A stretch of DNA of 64,000 nt from Nitzschia sp. pyKryTriq1 (GCA_956465555.1 OY101120.1:62001-126000); one strand, 5' to 3'. Shown: positions 45,713-56,238, counted from the first letter of the stretch. The notes: generated from the letters alone by a model not told the origin. Numbers and translations: made by a program.

Positions 45713-47326
45713 GCGTCCTCTCCTGTCTCGACGACTGACGCCTACCTGATGCTGCTGCTAGCACCACCACCACAACCAATTTTAGTTTTAGAGCAATTTT
45801 TGATTTCATTTATCACTTACTACTACTTTATCTGCTACTGGTAGTACTAGTATTACTATCTACTACGGGTCCTTTGTCTCCTCCTCTATCACTCAAACAA
45901 CAAAGTAGTACTATTGGACCACGACTGAAGAGTATTAGTACTAGTAGATGGACTACCGGTAGTAGTTCTGCTGTATACTATTCTACAGTACCGGTCCACG
46001 CCGTTGAAAGAAGTCGAGTAAGTCCCACTATCGTGAAATAAAAAAATGATAGACAAAAGCAGCACAGCCACGAAGCAAGACGATGATGATGCACCACGTA
46101 CCCATGATGATCATGATTATTCTACTGGTGCTCCACTACCGTAGTAGAGTACTGTAGCTACAAGTACCAGAACCTGGTAATGCACCAGGTAGCGAGTGAA
46201 TGTGCCGTCGAACAATAAAAGCGATCTTCGCCTACCACTACTAGTAGTAGTAGTAGTAAAGCCATGCGATTGATTCTTCTTCTCTCCTACTACTACTGCT
46301 GTACGACGGCAAACGGTGAGAACGCGAGAACGCGCTACTGGGAGAGTAGTAGAGAAAGACTCTCTACTACTACTAGTATTCGTATTTACACACCATGCAT
46401 TCATCACGACTCACCACGACACCACCATCACCTACCACTAACTACCGGTACAGCATAAAGTACCAGTACGACTTCTACCACCGTTCCCGCGGTCCTTTTG
46501 CTTTGTTTGTGGTTGAAGACCGAACGCACGAACGAACGCAAGGAGAAGAATCATGTCGCGACAAGAATCATCAAGAATGCGGATTCGCATGCACGCACGA
46601 AAAACTAATGCAAATGGCGATGGATGACTTATCCGAGTGAAAAATATGGACGGCTGACAGACGGTCCAAGAGACACTGCACGCTTGTACCGTATCTGCAG
46701 GCCCCTGCTACACGTGGAAGTACAGTAAGCGCTATTATCTTTTCGACTGACCATGGCGAGAATGGACGGATAGTATAATATTATTACTACTACGGTAGTA
46801 GAAGGGTAAATACAAGTACCGGCATGCGGTGGAGGGCGGAGGGCGGAGGAATACCAGTATGGCACAGTTCGTATTAGACTGCGATGACTATCGAGAGCTA
46901 CCTCTAGTATAGTGGTAGTAGTAGTCTCTACTACTACTGATGAATGATGAATGATGTGATGCGATGCTACTAGCTATAGTAGAGTATAAAAATGTATTAG
47001 ACGACGCGGAAGAAGCAAGCAACAGAAGCGATGCTGTTGACGCTGCTGCTGCTGCTGCTGCTGCTGCCTTTTCCGGAATGCAATGCTGATATATTGAAAA
47101 ATACGAATATGCTGGATGCTTTGTATGGTGCGTGGTAATGATGAACACTGAAACCGAGGAAGGAAAATATGGACGATGGATCAACAAGATGGATGTTGAC
47201 TGACTGACTGACTGACTGACTGCGAATGAATGTATGATATGATATGATAGGATATGAATGTCCAACTCTCTCTTTCGTTCGAGTGCGTAGAGACTGGGAC
47301 CCTGATGGGGTGACGATGCTGAGTAT
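45713..47326. other. Intergenic region between convergent double-HSF genes
   Basis: No gene seen. It has TACTAGTA and GGTACC palindromes, an AAATAAAAAAAT stretch (about 46036-46048), a CTG triplet run (about 47040-47068) and a GACT repeat (about 47197-47222). Confidence 0.5.
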
Positions 47327-49261
47327 TTATTTCTCATCATGATGCTCATCATCATGATCCTCATATGATGATCGCTTCTTGATACTGTTGGTATTGGTGT
47401 TCTTCGCTGCTCCCGATGATGATGCTGGCCCTCTTACTCGTCGCGCTGAAGAAGAAGAAGAAGACGATCGGGTTCGAAGCATGTGCTGACACAGGCATGG
47501 ATCGTGACGGACAAAGTGTTTGTGCTCGAAATACGACACTCCTGATGGGTTGCTATTTCTTGCTGGTGTCGTTGTGTTCCGGGTGAACCCGTAGAGATTG
47601 ATCTGTCGACGAAAGCTTGCCATTTTGGTCATTTCAAAGTAATTGGGCAAGACCTTCTCAAAGAACTCGACATTGTCATGAATCATAAAGGCAGCACCGC
47701 CATGAATCCAAGACACAATATGACTGTTGCCACATTCTTCTGAATCTTCCAGCATTCGATGGAGCTTGGCCGGAAAGGTACACTCGGATCGTCCCAAGTC
47801 GCCCAAGGCTGCCAAGTCCTCCTGTTGTTGCTGCTGCGGTTGCTGACGGTGCTGCTTCTCATCGAATGAAGTAAAGAGGAAATCATCAAAGGAGGAAGAA
47901 ACGGCACCATCATCCTCTTGGATATCTTTTTCTTCTTCTTCTTGCTCGGCATGATAGAGAAAGCCGGACATCAGATCTTCTTGCTGGGGGAGATTGCCCA
48001 GAGGATGAGGCTCCGAGAAATTGACGTCGTCGTCGTCGTCGTTGTTCTTGTTGCTGTTATTACTGTCGTCCAACAAGTTCTCCATGATATGGCACATGTT
48101 CAATGCAGGATCCTTTTCCTTGTTGGACGAGGTGATTGGGAAAAGGTCTGAAAAGAAGTCCTGTTCTTCCAGCATGATCGAATGGTTGTATGCTAGTTCT
48201 TGAGGATTATCCTGCTGCTGCTGCGGCTGCTCCTGGTGATGATGACGATCCCACTGTGGTGGAAAGCAACAGGAAGGCTTGATCGAGTCACCGGTGAAGA
48301 ATGAGGACGACGACGACGACAACGATGACGAGGGGGTCAGTTCCGCCGCGTAGAATGCGGCATCTTTGCGGTCCGACTCTGCCGCCTTCTTGCGGGTAGC
48401 AGCTGCCTTGGTTCGTTTGGGAGCAAACTCGCGAGTGATAGTAGAGCAAAGTTCGCGCTCTCCTCGAAGGAACTTGGAATGAGCGTATCCTCCTTTGTTA
48501 GGCCCGTGCTGGATACGTTGAAAGCCATAGATATTCAGTCTAGTATAGTAGGAGTAAGAATAGTAGATGAAAAGAGAAACGAAGATAGGAGACATGTGGT
48601 GAGGTGATGATGCAACAACAACAAGTTGGCACGATGGCAAGCTGACTGACGACTGGTGTACAACCACGAAGTGTACTTACTGTCGCAAAAAACTCTTGTA
48701 CTTGGTTTGTTTGAATCGTCTTGGTAGCATTTCTGCCGAGAAAGCCTTTGGCTTGTGGACCTTGAACGACTGACCTCCTGGTTGCCAAGACGCAACGTCG
48801 GAAGTTTCTGGATCATCCTCTAACAGAGCATACAATTTCAATGGGAACCCCTTCTTCACCGGCGGCTTCTTCTTTGAGGATAGTGAAGCCTCCGTGCCTC
48901 CATCGTCTCCTTGTTCTTCTGCTGACGATTCAACAAGAAAAGATGAGGAAGTGGGTGCGCTATCCGGCCTTGTTGGTGCGGCTATTGTTGCTTCGCAAGC
49001 AGACAACGACGAGGCTTGATGATGTCCATTATACGGTGGGACGGTGCTGTCCACCATGGTTGGCTTGACGACTGGTGATGATGGTGTTTTGACGCACATT
49101 TTTGTTTTGATGATTTTCGGCAGCGCTTGGCTGATTCGAGAGACTATAAGAATGAGCTTGTCTGTTTCATCTTTGTTGATTCTTGGACGACAGAGGAGTG
49201 TTGATAGAGGTGTTGTTGATGACGATGAACAGAATGGTTCAGATTCTTGATGCAAAGCCAT
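47327..49261 (-). CDS. Double-HSF-domain transcription factor 2
   Basis: Exon 1 is 49261-48681 and exon 2 is 48539-47327 (GTAAGT...ACTAG, phase 2), giving 597 residues. HSF domain 1 spans about 138-237: FPLKLYALLEDDPE, VASWQPGGQSFKVHKPKAF, LPRRFKQTKYKSFLRQ, intron, LNIYGFQRIQHGPNKGGYAH, LRGERELC. HSF domain 2 spans about 448-552: FPAKLHRMLEDSE, HIVSWIHGGAAFMIHDNVEF, LPNYFEMTKMASFRRQINLYGF, YFEHKHFVRHDPCLC. The linker is acidic and Q/N/H-rich. The N-terminal extension of about 135 residues is longer than in the two sister genes; initiation at an internal Met (about residue 55 or 69) is also possible. The intron falls at the same protein site as in the sisters but is displaced by one or two bases in phase. 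The tail has basic RRVRG and KKRSSYED stretches. Confidence 0.92.
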
Positions 49262-50514
49262 GGTTCAAATGAGAATTTCTACCGCTACAATGGGTGTGAA
49301 CAGAAACTTGTATCTTGGGTGGAATTGTGATCTTCTCTCCACCGACAATTAAGCAAGGGAGAGTTTGTGCGATGCCGTGAGATCACATACCAGATGGTGT
49401 ACGATTTATGCAACTTCAACTATTCGCCTTCTTTCTCAGAAGAGACTGACGCATCCTAAGAGCATGAGAATATGGTACCAAGAACTTTTGTCTTATTCAC
49501 GAGGAAAAACGTACAAATGAAAGAAAACGACATAGTAGTACCGTCAGATAGTCACATGCTGCTGTGATAAATGGAAGGGGTACGTAATTGCCTCTATCTG
49601 CCGGTGTTTCCGTCCCAGACGAACGTGCGTGCTTGAATTCGCATGGGAACACTGGCACGTAATTCTCCACCACGTCAATGGGACTTCCACCAGTAGCGCT
49701 CTTGCTAGCTCCCTGCTTGCTTATTGCTTCGGTTTCTTTTTCTAGAAGAATCATCTGTCCATGATCGCGCGCATCTGCTTCTCTACTAGTAGTGGTACTA
49801 GTACATCATCTGCCCATTCCATCTGCTCTACTAATACTAGTCTTGAGAACTGATAGCCCTCTCTCTCTACTAGTAGAGTGGAGAGGAGAGGAGAGGAGAG
49901 AGCCGAGAGAGCATCCTGCCGGTGGGACTCATCATCTCTACTCTGGAGTAGTAGTAGTACTACTAGCAGCAGATGGTGCTGATTTTTCGTCCTTCAGTCC
50001 GTCTGCTCTACTAGTAGTAGAGCCGAAAGCATCCGGCGGTGGGAGGACCACTCAATCTCTCTACTTCGAGTAGCAGATGTTGTTTTTTCGTTCAGTAATA
50101 CTCGTAGTACAGGGCGAATAGTACTACCGGTAGATCAGGAAACCATGCAGTACTGTGCCGTAGTACGTACGTAGCTGGACGACGAGAAAGAAGTAGCTAG
50201 TACTGCATCTGCTTCTTTTGTAGTAGTACTAGTAGTACGGTATATCGTAAAGCAGCGAAAAAGTAGCACCAACACTAATACTGTCCTCATCTCGCCAGCA
50301 TGCCAGAAGATACCCTAAACAATGATGATGCTCCGAGTAGAAGAAGAATAGTTATCAGGACAACAAAGACCTTGTTATTTTCATATTTTTATATACACAG
50401 GCTAGTATTAGTAGTATTTTATATACAAAATGTAAGTGGTAGAGCAAAGACCGAGGGAAGAAGAATGCGGACGTCCTCCTCGCTTCTTGCTGGCTGGTCG
50501 TGGTGCTTGCGTGC
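49262..50514. other. Intergenic region with a tandem duplication
   Basis: No gene seen. About 49830-49990 and about 50002-50096 are two related copies that share CTGCTCTACTA, GCATCC..CGGTGGGA, AGCAGATG and TTTTTCGT. A partial copy of the dispersed motif CGTAAAGCAGCGAAAAAGT is at about 50247-50265. Confidence 0.5.
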
Positions 50515-52435
50515 TTAGACAACGACAGCAGTGGCAACTTGAGGAGTGAGCTGCATTACAACAACTTCTTCGTCTTCTGGTGCAGTTGATTGTTTACTAC
50601 TACGTCCCCGTTTATTACGAACAGTCTTGGGACGGTTAATGTTTTGGCACAAAGAGACATCGTTTTGTACAAAATCTTGATGATAGTACATGCCTCTGGA
50701 AGCACCTCGGGTCACTCGAGTAAAGCCGTACAAGTTGAGTTGGCGGCGAAAGGATTCGAACTTCGATTGATCAAAGTAAATGGGCATGATCTTGGTCATG
50801 AACTCAGTCACATCATGGACTTTGAAGGCAGTACCTCCATGAATCCATGAAACAATGTGCTCGAAACCTTCACGTTTGGCGTCTTGCAGCATGCGATGGA
50901 GCTTGGTCGGAAAGACAGACTCGGAGCGGTTCAAATCTTCATTCTTGGTGGTGGTACTACTAGTGATAGTACGATGAGACATATGATGAGTCCTCTCGGT
51001 CATGAGACCTCCTTCCGTGCTGCTACCGGTCGCGTCGATGAGTCCAAGCAACTCCTCCGTCGAGGGTTCCAATAGACTCGGCTTCTTTTGTAGGAATCCA
51101 TTACTGGAAACATAGTTCGGAAGACCGGACTGCTGCTGTTGTTGTTGTACGTTGCTGTTTACCATCATTTGCGTAGTATCAAAGATGGCGTTTTGCTTGC
51201 CTCCTTCTCCTTGAGTGGTGTTGATGGGTAGTTGCCCTGTGGATGGACAGAGCATGGGCACATCACCTTCCAAATCATTGGGTTTGAACAAGTCCTTGAA
51301 AAAGTTGAGTTCTGACCCATTCATGCGCAGTCCCATGATGCTTCCATTAGTACTACCAACGCTCCTAGCAGCGCTGCCTGCTGACAGGTTACTCAAAAGA
51401 CTCAATGCACTTCCATTGTTGTTGTTTCGCGTCGAGTAAAAGGACTTTCCAAAGGCGGAAATATCATCTTGAAAGACCTCCTGGAACGTCGCGTTCTGTT
51501 TGCCTTCTGGTGGTGGTACGGCGCTGTGATTATTGTTGGTGCCGGACGATAGACTGTTCAGTCCAAGACTGTTGGCCGAATTGTTGTTGTTGTTGTTGTT
51601 CAAGAGGGCCGAAAGACCCGAAAGACCCGAAAGGCCCGAGGTCGAAAAAGCACTAGCACCGCCAGAAGGTGGTGGTGGTGCAGTGAGATTGAACGGCTCG
51701 TTTTGTGTCGTACTTGTACTACTTCTTGAAGGAGCAATATTGGCCTCGGCGCCGCCCATACCGAGGCTTCCGAGACTCCCCAGACTTCCGGTGCTGCCGG
51801 ATCCTCCCATAATATGGACTGGAAACTGCTGCTGCTGCTGCTGGTGGTGGAAAAACGACGAAAGGCCCGAAAGAGCCGACAAATTCGAAGATGAGCCCGC
51901 GACGAGATGCGGTTGTTGACTCATTTCGTTTTGGTTTCGCTTCTTTCCTCCTCCCAATATCATTGAAGCAGCAATGGCTGCGGCGGCCTTGTTGGTGCTG
52001 CTGCCGTTCTTGCCTTCACCAGGAACCGAAACCCGCTTGATCATGGAACAGCATTCCGGGCGTCCCTGGGTGAGGTGCACATGCGCGTATCCGCCCTTGT
52101 TGGGGCCGTGTTGAATGCGCTGAAAGCCATAGATATTCACTAAGCAAAATGGAATAGTTTTGTGAGAGGGGATGATCATGGTGGAACACAACGAGAGGTG
52201 ATGTGATGGCGGTGCTGCACTTACGCTGTCTCAGAAAACTCTTGAATTTGGTTTGCTTGAAATGCTGAGGAAGGATGGTCTTCACGAAGACCTTGGGCTG
52301 ATGCACGCGGAAGGACTTTCCGCCGACTTGCCACGAGATAATGTGGGAGAAGCCACCGTCGGTGGCCGATGATTCCAACAAAGCAAAGAGCTTGTGTGGG
52401 AAAGACTTGGGACAGGATGTCTTCTTGGCGGGCAT
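50515..52435 (-). CDS. Double-HSF-domain transcription factor 3
   Basis: Exon 1 is 52435-52225 and exon 2 is 52139-50515 (85-bp intron GTAAGT...GCTTAG, phase 1), giving 611 residues. HSF domain 1 spans about 11-105: FPHKLFALLESSA, HIISWQVGGKSFRVHQPKVF, LPQHFKQTKFKSFLRQ, intron, LNIYGFQRIQHGPNKGGYAH, LTQGRPECC. HSF domain 2 spans about 480-575: FPTKLHRMLQDAK, HIVSWIHGGTAFKVHDVTEF, MPIYFDQSKFESFRRQLNLYGF, GMYYHQDFVQNDVSLC. The linker of about 375 residues is Gly/Ser/Asn-rich, with repeated SGLSGLSAL-type units that may form an activation or aggregation-prone region. Just after domain 2, KTVRNKRGRSSK is a candidate nuclear signal, followed by an acidic patch. Domain 1 is nearest to gene 2 at 47327-49261, and both lie on the same strand, consistent with tandem duplication. 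Confidence 0.93.
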
Positions 52436-53508
52436 GATGATGATGATGATGATCGTTGCGTCTTGTGACTGTGAAATGTATTCAAGATCGAAAGAAGAAG
52501 AATCGGAAGAGGAAAGGCTTGGGAGTTTGGAGAAGTCGTTCGATTTTTATTTTTGTGAGATATGGATGATGATGATGGATGATGAGGTTCGAATCATCAA
52601 TCTTGGGAATGCGATAGCGGCAACAAACAGCAAGACGACGCCACAGAAACTGAGTTTTACAAACCTCAAGCTACAGAGGGGAGGAGGTACCGGTGTGCGT
52701 GGTAGCGGACGACTTCAAGTTCCGAAGAGTTGTTTCGTTTTCATTGGCTGTTGAGCGATTTCGTTAAATGAAGTTGAGAATTATTTCAGTATAGTATTTA
52801 TGGGTTCCTCGAATGTCTTTTCTACCAAGATTCTCCACAGCAAGAAAAGTTCAATCAAGAGGCCGAATCACGAAGGGAGACAACTTCGCCCGAGTCTCGT
52901 TTTGAACCTTGTGAGTGAATTCTTCAACGGGGAGAAACAGTTCCCAACCAGCGCAGACGCCAGAATTCGAATTGGCAAGAAGAGGGTACCACTTGGTTTC
53001 TAACTTCATTCCCCGTTCTCTCTACTTAACTAACGGTAGAGACTATCTACGAGGTACCTGGTACTGTTCTGCATGAAGATTGGTACTGAATTCTCATGCT
53101 TCTTCACTGGTAGTTGATTGAGCAGCTACTACAGAAACTCCAAGTACCGCCAGGTAGCACAGTAGCTCGAAAATCGGTACAATTCAATTTCACCGAAAAG
53201 AGAAGAAACCACGCGCGTCGTTGAAGTTTCAATTGGCCGACGCCACCGTCAGAACTCTGCGACGAAGCAGCAAACACCATACCCGGTAGGAGGAGTAGCG
53301 CTACCGGTAGGGTCCCTGTGTACTTCTCTGTACCGTCGCCTTGTAGAACCTGGTACTTACTTTAGCTAGCGTACGGTCGAATGAAGTGAGTCAGTTAGTC
53401 AGTCAGCCCCGTCAGTCAGTCAACTTCAACTACCAGTTACTACCTCAATCTTCCCATGAATGAATGTTGTTCTACCCAGCGGAACGCAAGACTCGCTTTG
53501 TTCTTCTT
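52436..53508. other. Intergenic region upstream of double-HSF gene 3
   Basis: No gene supported. ATG/GAT triplets occur just upstream of the start (about 52434-52455, 52565-52583), with a GTCA repeat at about 53391-53422. Confidence 0.45.
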
Positions 53509-54120
53509 CTAGTTGTTGGGAATAATGATGAGTCCGGATCGGAGGAGTCGAACCTCAGGACCACACCGACCCAGGACCAGACGATCGACGTGGTTGAAGT
53601 TTCACGTCGACCAATCTCATCCATTATAAACGGATGGTCGGCAGAGACCAAGCGATCGTACGCAGATGTAGTTAAAACAGAGAAAGCGGCTCTTGCCACT
53701 TTCTCTGTCAAATGAGTTTGTGAAAGTGGTTTAGTTTAGCTTTGTTTACCACTAGTATACAAAGGTAGCATCGTCCGACCCAGTTTGTTTAAGAACACTG
53801 GATATAGTCGCGCCGATACATCGTTCCTCAACATTTGACAGAGAAAGGATGAGTGAGAATTCCGGAGGCACCGGAACACCGGCACCCGCGACGCCGGACG
53901 AGATCGGTCGTCGCAACCGAAATAAGAATCGGAATCCCCGACCGTGAGCAATGAAGCACTTTTCTTATCATGCGTCATCGACGCCGTGGAACATCCGCAC
54001 GTGATCACTTGCGACATACCGGGAGCGTTCATGCAGGCATCAATCGATGAAACCGTGCACTTGAAACTGGACGGGGCTATCCTCGACGTACTTCTCCGAC
54101 TTGATCCTGTTGTCTCTATC

Positions 54121-54357
54121 ATCTACTCTACTACAAGTACCGTAGAGAGTACCAGTACCTGAACGGTCCTTTTGCAGTAGGAGCTAGCTCTACAGTACTA
54201 GAGTAGAGTAGTAGTACAGTAGTAGTACAGTACTCTAGAGTAGTAGTAGTAGTTGTACTAGTAGATACTAGAGTAGTAAGCTCTCTGCACCAGTGGTACG
54301 AGCAAGCTCTACTCTACTCTAGAGTAGTAGAGTAGTCTACTCTCTCTAGAGTAGTAT
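54121..54357. repeat. TAGTA/CTCTAGAG palindrome-rich tract inside the Copia element
   Basis: Dense AGAGTAGTAG, CTCTAGAG and ACTAGTAG strings, like the host intergenic DNA, but here lying within the LTR element. No coding sequence. Confidence 0.6.
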
Positions 54358-54930
54358 CTAATTGCTATTCGGTTGCTGGAATTGCGTGTCTAGTCTCTTG
54401 GGAGAAACAAGATCAATCGCTTTCCTCATATAAATTCTTTGATGGGCTTTTCCTTGCTCTGTGCTCGGCAGCCAATCCTTCTCTGCCGTAATTCCATATC
54501 TAGTCCCGTCCTTTTTTCCTAGGCCAAAGCACATGTCATTGTGGTAGTCAATAAAGCATGTTTTTCCGTTCGAATCGCCCTTTTTTGGGAAAAAGTGAAG
54601 CGGGGGGTGCTTGCCTTCGGCGTCAACGCACTTCCCACATTTGGTCCACGTTTGTTCCCCACAAAATGCGCACTTCCAACCTGCTGCTGGTGGCGTTGCG
54701 GTACCAGTACCGGTACTGGCTACGCGAGATCCAGTAGCGGCAGTACTGGTGGCGGTGGCGGTGCGGCTGCGAGTAGTACGAGTAGCGGCCGTTCCTGCTG
54801 TACGTCTACCTTGTAGCTCAAGGAGGACCCTTGCTGGGTGGGTCACTTCCTCTACTTCGATTGCCTCGCCCTGATCAGGCGTATTGAAGTTTGATCCATC
54901 ATCACTGCTGTTGTCATTGTCGGATAACAT
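54358..54930 (-). CDS. Zinc-ribbon protein resembling the C-terminal tail of piggyBac-type transposases
   Basis: ATG at 54930, 190 residues; an alternative ATG lies at 55029, with a basic extension. The N-terminal 45 residues are acidic (NDNSSDDGSNFNTPDQGEA), followed by a Thr/Ala/Arg-rich linker. The C-terminal half has WKCAFCGEQTWTKCGKC, then PPLHFF and KTCFIDYHND. This C-x2-C, C-x2-C, CF-x2-YH pattern is the one found in the Cys-rich tail of piggyBac transposases (family knowledge). The DDE catalytic core is absent, so this is either a shortened non-autonomous derivative or a captured zinc-binding fragment. It lies antisense inside the composite Copia element. Palindromic GGGGTATGAACCCC units lie just upstream. 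Confidence 0.55.
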   Translation of the reverse strand: MLSDNDNSSDDGSNFNTPDQGEAIEVEEVTHPARVLLELQGRRTAGTAATRTTRSRTATATSTAATGSRVASTGTGTATPPAAGWKCAFCGEQTWTKCGKCVDAEGKHPPLHFFPKKGDSNGKTCFIDYHNDMCFGLGKKDGTRYGITAEKDWLPSTEQGKAHQRIYMRKAIDLVSPKRLDTQFQQPNSN

Positions 54931-55040
54931 GATAGATGGATTATTGTTGTGGTGTTGTGATTGAAAGACGAAAGACCGGAGGCAGTGCGTGAATTTTGAT
55001 TGCCGCGCCATAAAAATGGGCGCACACAAGCTGTGAAACC

Positions 55041-55245
55041 GGGGTATGAACCCCGTCGGGGGCCGGGGTTCATACCCCGTGAATGTTACTAAAGCATAAA
55101 CTTGTAAAATCGTCTCTACTAAAATATTACTTCTTCTGAGTTACTACTTGATGGATGGTCTCTCGAGGGACGTAAAGCCAATTTTTTGAAATAGTTAGTT
55201 GGGGGGTATGATAACGGTCGAACCTCAAAACGGGGTTCATACCCC
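55041..55245. repeat. GGGGTATGAACCCC palindromic units
   Basis: GGGGTATGAACCCCG at about 55041-55055 and its reverse complement CGGGGTTCATACCCCG at about 55063-55078 form a hairpin with a short loop. A third unit, CGGGGTTCATACCCCGG, lies at about 55227-55243. They sit between the zinc-ribbon gene and the 3' partial LTR, and could be the end structure of the nested element. Confidence 0.7.
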
Positions 55246-55272
55246 GGTCTGGCCGGTTGCCGCGTCGAAGCG

Positions 55273-55480
55273 ATAAACGGATGGTCGGCAGAGACCAAGC
55301 GATCGTACGCAGATGTAGTTAAAACAGAGAAAGCGGCTCTTGCCACTTTCTCTGTCAAATGAGTTTGTGAAAGTGGTTTAGTTTAGCTTTGTTTACCACT
55401 AGTATACAAAGGTAGCATCGTCCGACCCAGTTTGTTTAAGAACACTGGATATAGTCGCGCCGATACATCGTTCCTCAACA
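55273..55480 (+). repeat. Partial 3' LTR of Copia insertion C
   Basis: Identical by eye to the 3' two thirds of the LTR at 53514-53833, ending TTCCTCAACA, and directly followed by the CTAGT target repeat. Confidence 0.88.
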
Positions 55481-55788
55481 CTAGTCGGTCTCGCTCTTGT
55501 CAGTATAGCTTCGACATCTTCCAAAAGATAAGTAGTGGGATGACATCATTCTAGTTCGAATGATGCGTGCATGTTGTTGTTGTTGTTGTTCTTGATTCCA
55601 ATCAAGTATGGTACGTGCCGTTAAGATCTATTGTTCCGACGAATTCTTTGTCGTTGGTCTCATTCAGCCGGGAGTTGTTCTTGATGAATGATGATTGATA
55701 ATCCGTTACTTTCCGACCGTTGTTCTATCTAGCTACAGTGCAGATTATAAGACTGCACTTGAAGGTTCACAGTGATTCATTTGCTCTG

Positions 55789-56238
55789 CTAACTACAGTA
55801 GTAGGTAGAGTAGAGGCTCGCTTCCTTCTCGTCTTGTAGACTATTTACCGTTACTGGTACTTCTGGTTTACTCTGAAGAACTTTGGAGAAATGGATCTTC
55901 GACCTCTTCTCAAGAAAGGACGGATCAACCGATGACATCATTCGTCCTTTAGAATCGTCATCCAGTTCTTCTCTTGAGCAAGAACGTAGTCTACCAGTAC
56001 TGGTTGAAATAGGACGGTTCTTGACTCCTAATACCGGTAGCAAGAGAGGGAGCCGTTGCTGGTACCGGCACTGTACTCTGAACATCTCTGGAAAGGCAGA
56101 TCTTCGACCTCTTCTCAAGAAAGGATGGATGATGGTTCTGACGTTCTCAAGAAAGGATGGATGATGGTTCTGACGTTCCTTCAAGGACATGACATCATCG
56201 TCAACAGTTTCCGGCAGAACGAATGCAGATGACATCAT
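55789..56238 (-). CDS. Possible small protein with internal repeats, doubtful
   Basis: An ATG-initiated frame of 149 codons with related pieces HHPSFLENVRTIIHPFL and DPSFLEKRSKIHF. The underlying DNA contains tandem copies of TCAAGAAAGGATGGATGATGG (about 56117-56177) and a second repeat, GATCTTCGACCTCTTCTCAAG (about 55894 and 56100). The repeats alone could explain the long frame. No domain, targeting signal or homologue is recognised. Confidence 0.25.
   Translation of the reverse strand: MMSSAFVLPETVDDDVMSLKERQNHHPSFLENVRTIIHPFLRRGRRSAFPEMFRVQCRYQQRLPLLLPVLGVKNRPISTSTGRLRSCSREELDDDSKGRMMSSVDPSFLEKRSKIHFSKVLQSKPEVPVTVNSLQDEKEASLYSTYYCS

Larger units (their letters stand above)
53514..55480 (+). 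mobile_element. Young composite Copia insertion C with a nested zinc-ribbon segment
   Basis: The 5' LTR is 53514-53833 (TGTTG...CAACA). A gag start (MSENSGGTGTP, at 53849) follows, then a short reverse-transcriptase segment (ITCDIPGAFMQASIDETVH, about 53945-54120). A partial LTR, 55273-55480, lies in the same orientation and is identical by eye to the matching 208 bp of the first. The 5-bp direct repeat CTAGT flanks the whole (53509-53513 and 55481-55485), as expected for a target duplication. Between lie TAG-rich DNA and a minus-strand zinc-ribbon open frame. Most of gag-pol is missing, so the element is broken. Identical LTRs indicate recent insertion. It belongs to the same subfamily as fossil B at 31617-33190. 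Confidence 0.82.

Noticed and set aside
53472-53711. Open frames inside the Copia LTRs (also 55119-55358)
   Set aside because: The same peptide arises from every LTR copy; it is LTR sequence, not a gene.
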